Assembly: GCF_016862195.1 (NCBI RefSeq)
Contig: NZ_BOMM01000028.1
Coordinates: forward strand, 62,001-126,000
Direction of reading: 5' to 3'
DNA: 64,000 bases
From: Paractinoplanes ferrugineus
Lineage (GTDB): Bacteria > Actinomycetota > Actinomycetes > Mycobacteriales > Micromonosporaceae
Numbering within the stretch: position 1 is the first letter of the stretch; each line of letters begins with the position of its first letter. The position numbers and the translations under genes were made by a program. Under the pieces are notes generated by a model. It was not told the origin of the DNA and did not search any database. It was given only the letters and a program-made list of their open reading frames with translations. Below are positions 25,212 through 36,805 of the stretch, in pieces.

Positions 25212-27158
25212 ATGGGGGAAACGCACGATTATTCCGGGCCGGGGCAGGGTGAACTCCTCCGGGCGATGGTGCGTACCGCCCACGACGCGATCTTCGCGGT
25301 CGGCCGCGACTTCACCGTCCTGTTCTGGAACCCGGCCGCCGAGACGCTGTTCGGCTACCGCGCCGAGGAGATCGTGGGCCGCAGCGTCGACCTGCTGGTG
25401 CCGCCCGACCGGCAGGCCGACCAGCGGGAGATGCTCCTGCTGATGGAGTCGGGCGCGCGGCTCGAACGGTTCCGCAGCCGCCGCCGGCACCGCGACGGCC
25501 ACTGGCTGCAGGTCACCCTCACCATGTCGCCGCTGTTCGACGGCGACGACCTCATCGGCTACACGGTGATCGCCCGCTCGGTGAGCCACCGCGAACGTCT
25601 CGAATCCAGCTTCCAGGCTCTGCTGGAGGCCGCGCCGGACGCGTTCGTCGGGGTCGGCGACGACGGCCGCGTGGTGCTCGCCAACTCCCAGGCCGACACG
25701 CTGTTCGGGCTGACCCGGCACGGCCTGATCGGCCGGGAGATCGACAAGCTGCTGGTGCCGCCGCTGCCCCGGGAGATCGCCCCGGCGATCGAGGAGGCGC
25801 ACGACCCCGGCTCGCACGCCCGGCGGGCCGACGGCACGACGGTGCCGGTCGAGGTGTCGGTGAGCATTCTGCCCACCGACGACGGCCGGATCCGCTGCGC
25901 GGTCATCCGGGACATCACCGAGCGGGTACGCGCGACCGAACGGTTCCGGGCGTTGCAGGCCGAGGCCGACCGGGCCCGCACCGAGGCCGAACGGGCCCAG
26001 ACCGAGGCGCAGTTGCAGCGGGCGCAACGCCTGGAGGGCCTGGGCCAGCTCGCCGGCGGGGTGGCCCACGACTTCAACAACCTGATCGCGGTGATCAGCA
26101 ACTACGCGACGTTCATCGCCGAGGCCGCCGCCGACCACGGCCTGGCCGAGATCGCCGGGGACGCCGGCCAGATCACCAAGGCCGCCCAGCGCGGCGCCGA
26201 CCTGACCCACCAGCTGCTCGCGTTCGCCCGCCGCGAGGTGGTGCGGCCCCGGCCGCTGAGCCTCAACGAGATCGTCACCGACATCGAGCAGATCCTGCGC
26301 CGTTCCATCGGCGAGCACATCACCCTCGACGTACACCTGGCACCGGACCTGCCGTCGGTCACCGCCGACCCCGGGCAGCTCGACCAGGTGCTGGTCAACC
26401 TGGCGGTGAACGCCCGCGACGCGATGCCGCGAGGCGGGACGATCACGATCGAGACCAGCGAGCTCGTCGTCGACCGCGACTACGCCGCCGCCCGGCCGGC
26501 CCTGCGCACCGGTCACTACGTACGGCTGCGGTTCAGCGACACCGGCACCGGTATGCCGGCCGAGGTGATCGAGCGGGCGTTCGAGCCGTTCTACACCACC
26601 AAACCGGCGGGCAAGGGCACCGGCCTCGGGCTGGCCACCGTCTTCGGCATCATCACCGCGGCCGGCGGTGACCTGAGCATCTACTCCGAACCGGGCGCCG
26701 GCACCACGTTCATCGTCCTGCTGCCGACCACCGACGCCGAGCCGGTCGAGGTGGTGGAGCCGGTCGAGGCCGATCCCACCGATTTCCGGCGCGGCACCGT
26801 GCTGGCGGTCGAGGACGAGGCGGCCCTGCGCGACGTGCTGCGCCGCATCCTGGCCGGGGCCGGGCACGAGGCCCTGATCGCCGCGGACGGCCCGGCCGCG
26901 CTGGCCCTGGCCACCGACTATCCCGGCCACATCGACGTGCTGCTCACCGACGTGGTGATGCCGCACATGCTGGGCAAGGACCTGGCCGAGCGGTTCCTCG
27001 CCCGGCGCCCGGACGCCGGTGTGCTGTTCATGTCCGGTTACGCCCGGCCCGCGCTGGCCTCGCAGGGCACTCTCGACCCGGACGTCACGCTCGTGGAGAA
27101 GCCGTTCTCGAAGACCCAGTTGCTGGCCGCGGTGCGGCACTGTCTGGACCGGTCCTAA
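25212..27158 (+). CDS. Hybrid sensor histidine kinase, PAS-PAS-HisKA-HATPase-REC
   Basis: A 648-residue cytoplasmic hybrid kinase without membrane segments. Two PAS domains (about residues 15-125 and 135-250), a short coiled coil (255-285), HisKA with phospho-His in GGVAHDFNNLIAV (about 293), an ATPase domain with NLAVNARDAM (N box), FSDTGTGMP (G1) and GKGTGLGLATVFG (G2), and a C-terminal receiver (phospho-Asp in LLTDVVMPHM, Lys in VEKPF). The layout resembles CckA-type kinases, which need an HPt protein; one is encoded 3.5 kb away. ATG 25212 is the best start, though without a Shine-Dalgarno. Confidence 0.9.
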   Translation: MGETHDYSGPGQGELLRAMVRTAHDAIFAVGRDFTVLFWNPAAETLFGYRAEEIVGRSVDLLVPPDRQADQREMLLLMESGARLERFRSRRRHRDGHWLQVTLTMSPLFDGDDLIGYTVIARSVSHRERLESSFQALLEAAPDAFVGVGDDGRVVLANSQADTLFGLTRHGLIGREIDKLLVPPLPREIAPAIEEAHDPGSHARRADGTTVPVEVSVSILPTDDGRIRCAVIRDITERVRATERFRALQAEADRARTEAERAQTEAQLQRAQRLEGLGQLAGGVAHDFNNLIAVISNYATFIAEAAADHGLAEIAGDAGQITKAAQRGADLTHQLLAFARREVVRPRPLSLNEIVTDIEQILRRSIGEHITLDVHLAPDLPSVTADPGQLDQVLVNLAVNARDAMPRGGTITIETSELVVDRDYAAARPALRTGHYVRLRFSDTGTGMPAEVIERAFEPFYTTKPAGKGTGLGLATVFGIITAAGGDLSIYSEPGAGTTFIVLLPTTDAEPVEVVEPVEADPTDFRRGTVLAVEDEAALRDVLRRILAGAGHEALIAADGPAALALATDYPGHIDVLLTDVVMPHMLGKDLAERFLARRPDAGVLFMSGYARPALASQGTLDPDVTLVEKPFSKTQLLAAVRHCLDRS

Positions 27159-27167
27159 CATCAGCCG

Positions 27168-27821
27168 GTGACCACGATCGGTTTCCTGCACACCGCCGAC
27201 GTTCACGTGCCGGTCTTCCACGAGCTGCGCGCCGAGCTCGCCCCCGGGTGGGCCGACGTGCACGTGGTCGATCCCGCACTGCTCGCCGACGCCCAGCGCG
27301 ACGGGCTCACCCCGGAACTGGCGGGGCGGGTCGACGCCCGGCTGCACGAGCTGGCCGACCGGGGCGCCGACCTGATCGTGTGCACCTGTTCCACCCTCGG
27401 GGGCTACGCCGAGACGCGCACGGGTGACACCGGCGTCCCGGTGCTGCGCCTCGACCGGCCGATGGCGGCGGCGGCGGTCGCGGCGGGCGAGCGCATCGGG
27501 GTCGTCGCCACGTCCGACTCGACCTTCGGGCCGACCGGCGAGCTGCTGCGCGAGACGGCCGAGCGGGCCGGGCGGCGGGTCACGCTCGTCGAGGCACCCG
27601 TGCCGGGCGCGTGGTCCCTCTTCCTTCAGGGCGACCTGCTTGCGTACGCCGAGAAGGCCGCCACCGCCGCCCGCCGGATCGCCCCGGAGGTGGAGGTGAT
27701 CGTGCTGGCCCAGGCCAGCCTGGCCCCCGCCGCCGCCCTGCTCACCGACCTGCCGATCCCGGTCCTGTCGAGCCCCCGGGCCGCGGTCCGGCAGGCCATC
27801 GCCGACGCCTCCCCGGCCTGA
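27168..27821 (+). CDS. Asp/Glu/hydantoin racemase-family protein
   Basis: A 217-residue protein of the Asp/Glu/hydantoin racemase superfamily. The first catalytic cysteine is in IVCTCSTLGGYAE (about residues 68-70). The position of the second cysteine reads VIVLAQASLAPAAA, with no cysteine, so two-base racemisation is doubtful. Alternatives are a decarboxylase- or isomerase-like one-cysteine enzyme, or a binding protein. It starts at GTG nine bases after the hybrid kinase stop and may share its transcript. No link to the dihydropyrimidinase operon 13 kb away is evident. Confidence 0.78.
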   Translation: MTTIGFLHTADVHVPVFHELRAELAPGWADVHVVDPALLADAQRDGLTPELAGRVDARLHELADRGADLIVCTCSTLGGYAETRTGDTGVPVLRLDRPMAAAAVAAGERIGVVATSDSTFGPTGELLRETAERAGRRVTLVEAPVPGAWSLFLQGDLLAYAEKAATAARRIAPEVEVIVLAQASLAPAAALLTDLPIPVLSSPRAAVRQAIADASPA

Positions 27822-27929
27822 GACAGCTCCCGGGCCGGTCCGGCCGCGCCGGCGGTTCGGCCCCGGCACGGTGGTCCGGACCGGAAGATGGCCGGCCCGA
27901 CCCGGACCGGCCAACCGTGCGTGTGCGGC

Positions 27930-28715
27930 TCAGCGCTCGCTGAGCTCTTCCGACTCCTCGGCGGTCTGCCCCTCGGCCGACTGGCGCTGGGCCGGAACCG
28001 TGTCGTCGACGTCCTCGCTGCCGTGCCGGGGCGCGGCCGCCGCCGGTGCCTCGGCCGGGGCGGGAGCCGGCCCGGTCACGGAGGCGGGCGGCTCCGGCAG
28101 CTCGGCCGTGACGTGCGGCTGGTCCACCCAGAGGGCGCGCAGCTGGCCCTGCATGAACGTGGTCAGGCGCTGACGGTATTCGCGGTCGAAGTTCTCCAGG
28201 GCCTCGATCTGCTGCTGCAGTGCCTCACGCTTGTTGCCGAGGCTGCCCACGACGTCGTCGAAGCGCTGGCGCGCCTGCAGGTTGAGGTGGTCGGCGTTGG
28301 CCTGGGCGTCCTCGCCGATCTGCTCGGCGGCCGAGCGGGCGTCGACGACGATCTTCTCGGCGCTGCGGCGGGCCTCCTCGGTGCGGGCGTGCGAGTCGCG
28401 GGCGATCTGCTCGGCGGCGGCCCGGGCGTCGGTGAGAATCTTCTCGGCCTCGCGGCGCACGTTGTGCGCGTGGGCCTGCGCGTCGCGGTTGATCTGCTCG
28501 GCGGCGGCCAGCGCGTCGGTGCGGATCTTGTCGGCCTGGTGGTGAGCACGGGCCACGTGCTCCTCGGCGGTGCGCTGCGCCAGGGTCAGCACCTGCAGGG
28601 CCTGGTTGGGGTGGGCCTGCGGGGGCGCGACAACCGCCTGCTCCGAGGTCTGACCTTCCGCGCTCGTCCCATTAAGAAGCACTTTTACTCGATCCTTCAT
28701 GCGGTTGTCGGACAA
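27930..28715 (-). CDS. Coiled-coil protein, DivIVA/FilP-like scaffold candidate
   Basis: A 261-residue protein: about 45 residues of low complexity, a long continuous alpha-helical coiled coil (about 50-185), and an acidic Pro/Ala tail. The coil is built from a 29-residue unit beginning D-A-x-x-A-A-E-Q-I repeated nearly three times. TTG 28715 was chosen because GGAGG lies six bases upstream; ATG 28700 is the next candidate. Actinobacterial proteins of this appearance include polar-growth and cytoskeletal scaffolds and ATP-synthase-b-like proteins. Cell-envelope or polarity function is inference. Confidence 0.75.
   Translation of the reverse strand: MSDNRMKDRVKVLLNGTSAEGQTSEQAVVAPPQAHPNQALQVLTLAQRTAEEHVARAHHQADKIRTDALAAAEQINRDAQAHAHNVRREAEKILTDARAAAEQIARDSHARTEEARRSAEKIVVDARSAAEQIGEDAQANADHLNLQARQRFDDVVGSLGNKREALQQQIEALENFDREYRQRLTTFMQGQLRALWVDQPHVTAELPEPPASVTGPAPAPAEAPAAAAPRHGSEDVDDTVPAQRQSAEGQTAEESEELSER
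28287..28517 (-). repeat. Tandem 87-base coding repeat (29 residues)
   Basis: Residues 67-95, 96-124 and 125-143 of the coiled-coil protein repeat DAxAAAEQIxxDxxAxxxxxRxxAEKI. The unit is 29 residues (87 bases) and the third copy is partial. Units have diverged at the DNA level but keep strict register. Confidence 0.7.
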
Positions 28716-28950
28716 GGAAGACCTCCGTACGTACGAGCCGATCACCGAGGCCACTCGCACGGGCACTGGCTTGATTCGGCCGGGATGCTATCAACCTGAG
28801 CTGGCACTTCGCGATACTGTTCAGATCGTGAAATCGGGGTTACCGAACGGCTGAGCCACCATCAACCGTCTGTCGTGGCCGGACGGTCGGAACGGCGGCG
28901 CGACCGTTCGCCTCTGCCCGGAGATGGTGTCAGACGACGCCGTGACCTCG

Positions 28951-29355
28951 TCAGAGCAGCATGGTCAGGGTGATCGCGGTGCCGTCGGGGTGGGCGGACA
29001 CGGCCACCTCGTCGCAGATCCGCTCGACGATCGCGAGGCCCCGGCCGCGCGGCTGGTCGGCGGCCGGCATGTCCCGGCCGAAGGACTGCGGCGAGCCGGT
29101 GTCGATCACCTCGCACCGGACCCGGCCCGGGTCGGCGCGGATGCGCACCCGGCCGCCGCCGTCGGTGTGCTGCAGCGTGTTGGTGGCCAGTTCGCTCACC
29201 GCCACGGTCAGCAGGTCGGCGCGCAGCCGGGGCAGGCCCAGCGCCTCGGCCTCGGTACGCACGAACTCACGGATCGCGGACAGGTCGCCCGGCGCGGTGT
29301 AGGACCTCTCGGCCGCTCGGGTGGCCGCGGCCGGCGGGTCGGCGGATGTCGTCAC
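28951..29355 (-). CDS. RsbW/SpoIIAB-type ATP-binding anti-sigma or regulator kinase
   Basis: A 134-residue GHKL ATPase. The N box is VSELATNTLQHT, the G1 box CEVIDTGSP and the G2 region GRGLAIVERICDEV. Such proteins bind or phosphorylate STAS antagonists and hold sigma factors. The start is GTG, overlapping the upstream gene's stop (GTGA). That upstream gene is a collapsed STAS protein, so the kinase may have lost its native partner. Target sigma factor unknown. Confidence 0.85.
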   Translation of the reverse strand: MTTSADPPAAATRAAERSYTAPGDLSAIREFVRTEAEALGLPRLRADLLTVAVSELATNTLQHTDGGGRVRIRADPGRVRCEVIDTGSPQSFGRDMPAADQPRGRGLAIVERICDEVAVSAHPDGTAITLTMLL

Positions 29356-29486
29356 GTGTGCTCGCCGCCCAGGTCGGGTCCGGTGCGGCCGAGCAGGCCG
29401 GCCACCCCGGTGCGGTCGCAGTCGCCGGTCAGGACGACCCGCACATGCCCGGACCGGTCGGAGGTGGTCGCCGCGAAGTTCGCCAT
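29352..29486 (-). pseudogene. STAS-domain anti-sigma antagonist remnant with internal deletion
   Basis: A 44-residue reading frame with a strong GGAGGGG nine bases before its ATG and a GTGA overlap with the RsbW-like gene. The first half, VRVVLTGDCD, is the opening strand of a STAS antagonist. The second half, TGVAGLLGRTGPDLGGEHT, looks like the end of one. The middle 60 or so residues, including the phosphorylatable Ser/Thr, are absent without a frame break. I infer an in-frame internal deletion. Intact translation signals mean the short peptide, or at least coupled translation of the kinase, may be retained. Confidence 0.55.
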
Positions 29487-29603
29487 CCGCTGCTGCCCCT
29501 CCCCGCTGACCGGCCGAAGGTCATCATGCCACCCGCCGCGCCCGGTTCCAACGCTTACCGCCCGTGGGCGAGCACCTATCCAAGCGGGAATGTAACTGTT
29601 CAA

Positions 29604-29632
29604 TTGCTTCGCACTGTATGGCAACTTATATG
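29604..29632 (+). promoter_or_regulatory. Candidate promoter in an AT-rich island
   Basis: TTGCTT (29604-29609), 17 bases, TATATG (29627-29632), in the most AT-rich stretch nearby (about 29575-29660). Predicted to drive the secreted protein gene at 29677. Confidence 0.45.
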
Positions 29633-29676
29633 GCTTTAGTATCGTTATGTACCATCGTGAACAACGGGGGCTCACC

Positions 29677-30381
29677 ATGAGAAGCCGATACTGGATCGCC
29701 GCACTCACCGCTTCGATGGTGGCCGTCACCGCCACGTCCACGCCGGCCCGGGCGGTCGACTGGCACACCGTGGCGAGCTGGACGATGGGCGAGGGGCCCG
29801 GCAGCCGGGTCATGCGCGACGGCAGCGGCAACGGCCTGGACGGCACGGTCGGCAGCGAGGTGGTGCCGAGCGGCGGGACGTACGGCTTCGCCCGCCTCGA
29901 ACCCGACACCCCGCCCGCGCACCCGCAGCACCTCGTGGTCGTCCCCGACTATCCGGATCTCGACCCGGGTGACCGCGACTACGCGTTCTCGGTCCGCCTG
30001 CGCACCGCCGCCCCGTTCGGCAACGTCGTCCAGAAGGGACAGGCCACCGTCGCGGGCGGCAGCTTCAAGATGCAGCTCCCCGGCGGGAAGGTGCAGTGCT
30101 GGTTCCGCGGCTCGGCGGGCCAGCTGATGGTCACCGCACCGCGGCCGATCAACGACCGGGCCTGGCACACGATCAGCTGCCTGCGCTACCGGTCGGGGGC
30201 CTCGGTGGCGGTCGACGGCGTCGTGGTGGCGAGCAAGTCCGGCCCGACCGGCACGATCTCCAACGCGTGGCCGCTGTCGATCGGCGGGAAGACCACATGC
30301 GACCAGATCGAGGTGGGATGCGACTACTTCGCCGGTGAGCTCGACTGGGTCACCGTGCACACCCCCGCCTACGCCTGGTAG
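29677..30381 (+). CDS. Secreted LamG/ConA-like lectin-fold protein
   Basis: A 234-residue exported protein. A Sec signal peptide covers about residues 1-27 (positive N-terminus, hydrophobic core, cleavage near ARAVD). The rest matches the laminin-G/concanavalin-like fold: WTMGEGPGSRVMRDGSGNG, YAFSVRLRTA, GNVVQKGQ, WHTISCLRYRSG, and a closing GELDWVTVHT. ATG 29677 is preferred because it is directly followed by the signal peptide; ATG 29647 adds ten charged residues. Such proteins bind carbohydrate or serve as surface domains; no catalytic motif is seen. It stands alone between the AT-rich promoter region and the kinase gene. Confidence 0.82.
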   Translation: MRSRYWIAALTASMVAVTATSTPARAVDWHTVASWTMGEGPGSRVMRDGSGNGLDGTVGSEVVPSGGTYGFARLEPDTPPAHPQHLVVVPDYPDLDPGDRDYAFSVRLRTAAPFGNVVQKGQATVAGGSFKMQLPGGKVQCWFRGSAGQLMVTAPRPINDRAWHTISCLRYRSGASVAVDGVVVASKSGPTGTISNAWPLSIGGKTTCDQIEVGCDYFAGELDWVTVHTPAYAW

Positions 30382-30465
30382 TCCCGGCAACACGCTACGA
30401 CAGTTCGGGCAAAGGCTTTCCCCCCGGAGTTGACACTCGGGGAGAATTCGAGCGAATGTTCGACG

Positions 30466-32037
30466 ATGAGCGATGACTGGCCCAGCGCGGGAACCCTCCT
30501 TGCCACGCGCTACCGCCTCGTCACCCTCCTCGAGACCGGCGGCATGGCCCAGGTCTGGCGGGCCACCGACGAGCTGCTCGCCCGCCCGGTCGCGATCAAA
30601 CTGGCGACCGGCCCGCACGTCGCCTGGCGCGAGGCCCGGATGGCGGCCAAGCTGTCGCACCCGAACATCGCCGCGGTGCACGACTACCGCGAGGCGGTGC
30701 GGGCCGACGGGTCGGTGGCGCCGTTCGTGGTGATGGAGCTGCTGGCCGGCGAGTCCATCGCGGCCCACCTCGAACGCGAGACGTTCTCCTGGCAGGAGGC
30801 GGCCCGGGTGGGCGCCGCGGTGGCCGACGCGCTCGCCGCCGCGCACTCGGGCGGCGTGGTGCACCGTGACGTCAAGCCGGGCAACGTCATGCTCACCCCG
30901 ACCGGCGTAAAGATCCTCGACTTCGGCATCAGCACCAACGCCGGCGAGCCCGACGACGACGACACCGGCGCGACGTTCGGCACGCCCGCCTATGTGGCGC
31001 CCGAGCGCCTGGACGGCGCCCCCGCCGAGCCCGCCACCGATGTGTACGGCCTGGGCATCCTGCTGTTCGAGATGGTCACCGGCGATCCGCCCTACCCGGT
31101 GGAGACGTGGGAGGAGCTGGACGTGGCCCGCGAGAAGGGCCCGACCACCCTGCCCCGGTCGCTGCCCGCCGATTTCCGCTCGGTGGTGGAGCACTGCCTG
31201 GCCGAGGCCCCGGCCGACCGGCCCAGCCCCGACGAGGTGCGCTTCACGCTCACCGCCCTATGGCTGGCCGACCAGCCGGCCGACGACAGGGTCCAGCCGG
31301 CCGTGCCGGCTCCGCCGGCCGACAAGGCCCGGCCGCCCGAGGTCCGGCCGCCCGAGGTCCGGCCCGCCCGGGAACCGGTGCCGGCCGGTGCGGGACCCGC
31401 GGCCAAGTCGGGTCTGCACCCCCGCGTCGCCCAGGTCTGGTCGGAGCGCCCGCAGCCGGACTACACCGCCAGCCGGGCGGCGCCCGCCACCCTGCCGTTG
31501 ACCGAGATCGAACCGTCGGCCCCGGAGCCGCCGAAGCGCCGCATCGGGCTGGTCCTCGGCGTGCTGGCGGTGCTGCTCACCGCGATCGGCGCCTATCTGC
31601 TGGTCGACCGGCCGAAGGAGCGCACCGACGCGACCCCGCCGGCCCCCGGGACCCACCCGGCCACGCTCTACTACTCCTCGGCCCAGCCGAGCGCCGCCGC
31701 CACGGCCACCACCGCGACCACGGCCCCGCCGTCCCCGGCGCCGACCACCACCTCGCGGCCCGCCCCGAAGCTGACGTTCGACGACGCGGTCAACCGGCTG
31801 CGCACGTCGGTCGAGGACGGTGCCTCGACCGGCCAGATCCGTGGCGACGTGGCCACTGATTTGCTCAACCTGGTCCACAACGTGGAACGGGCCCGTGGCG
31901 CCGAGCTCGACGTCCGGATCGCCGAGCTCCGCACGAAGATCGCCGACCGCGCCGGCGAGGGCGCGACCAGCATCACCTCGGCCCGGGCGTCGATCCTGCG
32001 CGCCCGCCTGGCCGACGTGGACCGCGCCACGGCGTGA
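30466..32037 (+). CDS. Membrane Ser/Thr protein kinase (PknB-like)
   Basis: A 523-residue Hanks-type kinase. Kinase domain residues 10-260: TGGMAQVW (glycine loop, shortened), VAIKLA (Lys), HRDVKPGNVML (catalytic loop), DFGIS and VAPERL. A Pro-rich juxtamembrane linker follows, then one membrane helix (RIGLVLGVLAVLLTAIGAYLLV, about 365-386), and an external Thr/Pro-rich region ending in a helical segment. No PASTA repeats, so the ligand is not peptidoglycan by the usual domain. ATG 30466 is chosen over an upstream TTG at 30430. Target unknown. Confidence 0.88.
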   Translation: MSDDWPSAGTLLATRYRLVTLLETGGMAQVWRATDELLARPVAIKLATGPHVAWREARMAAKLSHPNIAAVHDYREAVRADGSVAPFVVMELLAGESIAAHLERETFSWQEAARVGAAVADALAAAHSGGVVHRDVKPGNVMLTPTGVKILDFGISTNAGEPDDDDTGATFGTPAYVAPERLDGAPAEPATDVYGLGILLFEMVTGDPPYPVETWEELDVAREKGPTTLPRSLPADFRSVVEHCLAEAPADRPSPDEVRFTLTALWLADQPADDRVQPAVPAPPADKARPPEVRPPEVRPAREPVPAGAGPAAKSGLHPRVAQVWSERPQPDYTASRAAPATLPLTEIEPSAPEPPKRRIGLVLGVLAVLLTAIGAYLLVDRPKERTDATPPAPGTHPATLYYSSAQPSAAATATTATTAPPSPAPTTTSRPAPKLTFDDAVNRLRTSVEDGASTGQIRGDVATDLLNLVHNVERARGAELDVRIAELRTKIADRAGEGATSITSARASILRARLADVDRATA

Positions 32038-32043
32038 CAGGCG

Positions 32044-33051
32044 TCAGGCGGAGCCCCGGATGACCAGCCGGGTCGGGAGGACCACCTCGCTGTTGCCGGT
32101 GTCGTCGCCGTCGAGTTTGGCCAGCAGCAGCCGCACCATCTCCCGGCCCATCTCGGCGATGGGCTGGTCGACGCTGGTCAGCGGCGGCTCGGTGTGCAGG
32201 GCGACGGCGGAGTCGTCGAAGCCGATCAGGGCCACGTCCTGCGGGACGCGCCGGCCGTAGTGCCGCAGCACCCGCAACGCGCCGACCGCCATCGTGTCGG
32301 AGGCCGCGAACACCGCGTCGACGTCCGGGTACTGCTCGAGCAGGCGCAGCATGGCGGCCTCGCCGCTCTCCTGGCTGAAGTCGCCGAACGCGACCGGACC
32401 GTCGCCGACGACGTCGCGGTAGCCGTCGAGGCGGGCGAGACCGGCGGCCATGTCGAGCGGGCCGGTGATCGCCGCGATCCGGCGGCGGCCCTGCTGACGC
32501 AGGTAGGTGACGGCCTCGCGGGCGCCGGCCCGGTTGTCGGCGTCGACGTAGGTGCCGCGGTCGGCGTACATCGGGCGGCCGACGCGCACGGTGGCGACGG
32601 CACGGTCCTCGAGCAGGGACGGCAGCGGGTCGTCGCCGTGCAGGGACAGCAGCAGCGCGCCGTCGACGTGCTGGCGGGTCAGGTAGCCCTCGAGCCGGCG
32701 TCGCTCCTCGGGCGCCTGCGCGATCATCAGCACCATCTGCAGGTTGCGGGCGACCAGGACCGACGAGATGGACTGGACGATGCGGCCGAAGAACGGCTCG
32801 GCGAAGAACCGCTCACCGGACTCGAAGATCACCAGGGCGATCGAGTCGGTGCGCTGCGTGACCAGGGTGCGGGCGGCCCGGTTGGGCACGTAACCCAACT
32901 CGGCGATGGCGTCCTCGACGGCCGCCTTGGCGCGCGGGCTGACCTGCGCGGAGCCGTTGACGACGCGGGACACCGTGCCGCGGCCGACGCCGGCTCGCAC
33001 CGCAACCTCTTCCAGGGTCGGCCGTCCGGCGCCCCTGTTCCGGTCCGTCAT
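32044..33051 (-). CDS. LacI-family transcriptional regulator (CebR-like)
   Basis: A 335-residue LacI/GalR repressor: N-terminal helix-turn-helix and hinge (PTLEEVAVRAGVGRGTVSRVVNGSAQVS, then AIAELGYVPNRAARTLV) and a periplasmic-binding-like sugar domain with IGFDDSAVA near the C-terminus. ATG 33051 has GGAGGT eight bases upstream. It is divergent from a GH3-GH5 pair, and a perfect TGGGAGCGCTCCCA, the CebR operator consensus of streptomycetes, lies in the intergenic region. I infer repression of the cellulase operon, relieved by a cello-oligosaccharide; whether this is the global CebR or a local paralogue is open. Confidence 0.87.
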   Translation of the reverse strand: MTDRNRGAGRPTLEEVAVRAGVGRGTVSRVVNGSAQVSPRAKAAVEDAIAELGYVPNRAARTLVTQRTDSIALVIFESGERFFAEPFFGRIVQSISSVLVARNLQMVLMIAQAPEERRRLEGYLTRQHVDGALLLSLHGDDPLPSLLEDRAVATVRVGRPMYADRGTYVDADNRAGAREAVTYLRQQGRRRIAAITGPLDMAAGLARLDGYRDVVGDGPVAFGDFSQESGEAAMLRLLEQYPDVDAVFAASDTMAVGALRVLRHYGRRVPQDVALIGFDDSAVALHTEPPLTSVDQPIAEMGREMVRLLLAKLDGDDTGNSEVVLPTRLVIRGSA

Positions 33052-33248
33052 CCGTCGTACCTCCTTTGCGCGGCTTCCGGCCGCGCCCGACACAAAGTAC
33101 CTGCCCCATGCAGCCCAGGACATGATCGAGGCGGGCAAACCCTAGTACCCATGTAGGTCAATCTCCGTTCCTGCGAAATGTGCGGTTCCCCCGCTACAGG
33201 CGAAGATCGACGATCGACTTCACGCGGGCACGCTAGCAAATATTGAGA

Positions 33249-33262
33249 TGGGAGCGCTCCCA
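33249..33262. promoter_or_regulatory. CebR-type LacI operator
   Basis: TGGGAGCGCTCCCA is a perfect 14-base palindrome matching the known CebR-binding consensus. It lies 45 bases before the chosen start of the GH3 gene and 197 bases from the regulator's start, so it most directly controls the glycosidase pair. Confidence 0.85.
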
Positions 33263-33306
33263 TGACACCATGTCTTCACATTAATTACCTTCAGTGGAGA
33301 TCGGTC

Positions 33307-36743
<3,437 letters not shown>

Positions 36744-36751
36744 GCATGATC

Positions 36752-36788
36752 GGGCGGTGCGGGCCGACCGGGCTGGTCCGCACCGCCC
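36752..36788 (+). terminator. Hairpin terminator after the cellulase gene
   Basis: GGGCGGTGCGG pairs perfectly with CCGCACCGCCC over 11 bases, 15-base loop, starting nine bases after the cellulase stop and facing the convergent DUF5666 gene. Confidence 0.65.
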
Positions 36789-36805
36789 ACCCCGTCCCGG
36801 CGGGA

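Noticed and set aside
27168..27821. Hydantoin racemase belonging to the hydA operon
   Set aside because: It is 13 kb away behind a histidine kinase and lacks the second catalytic cysteine.
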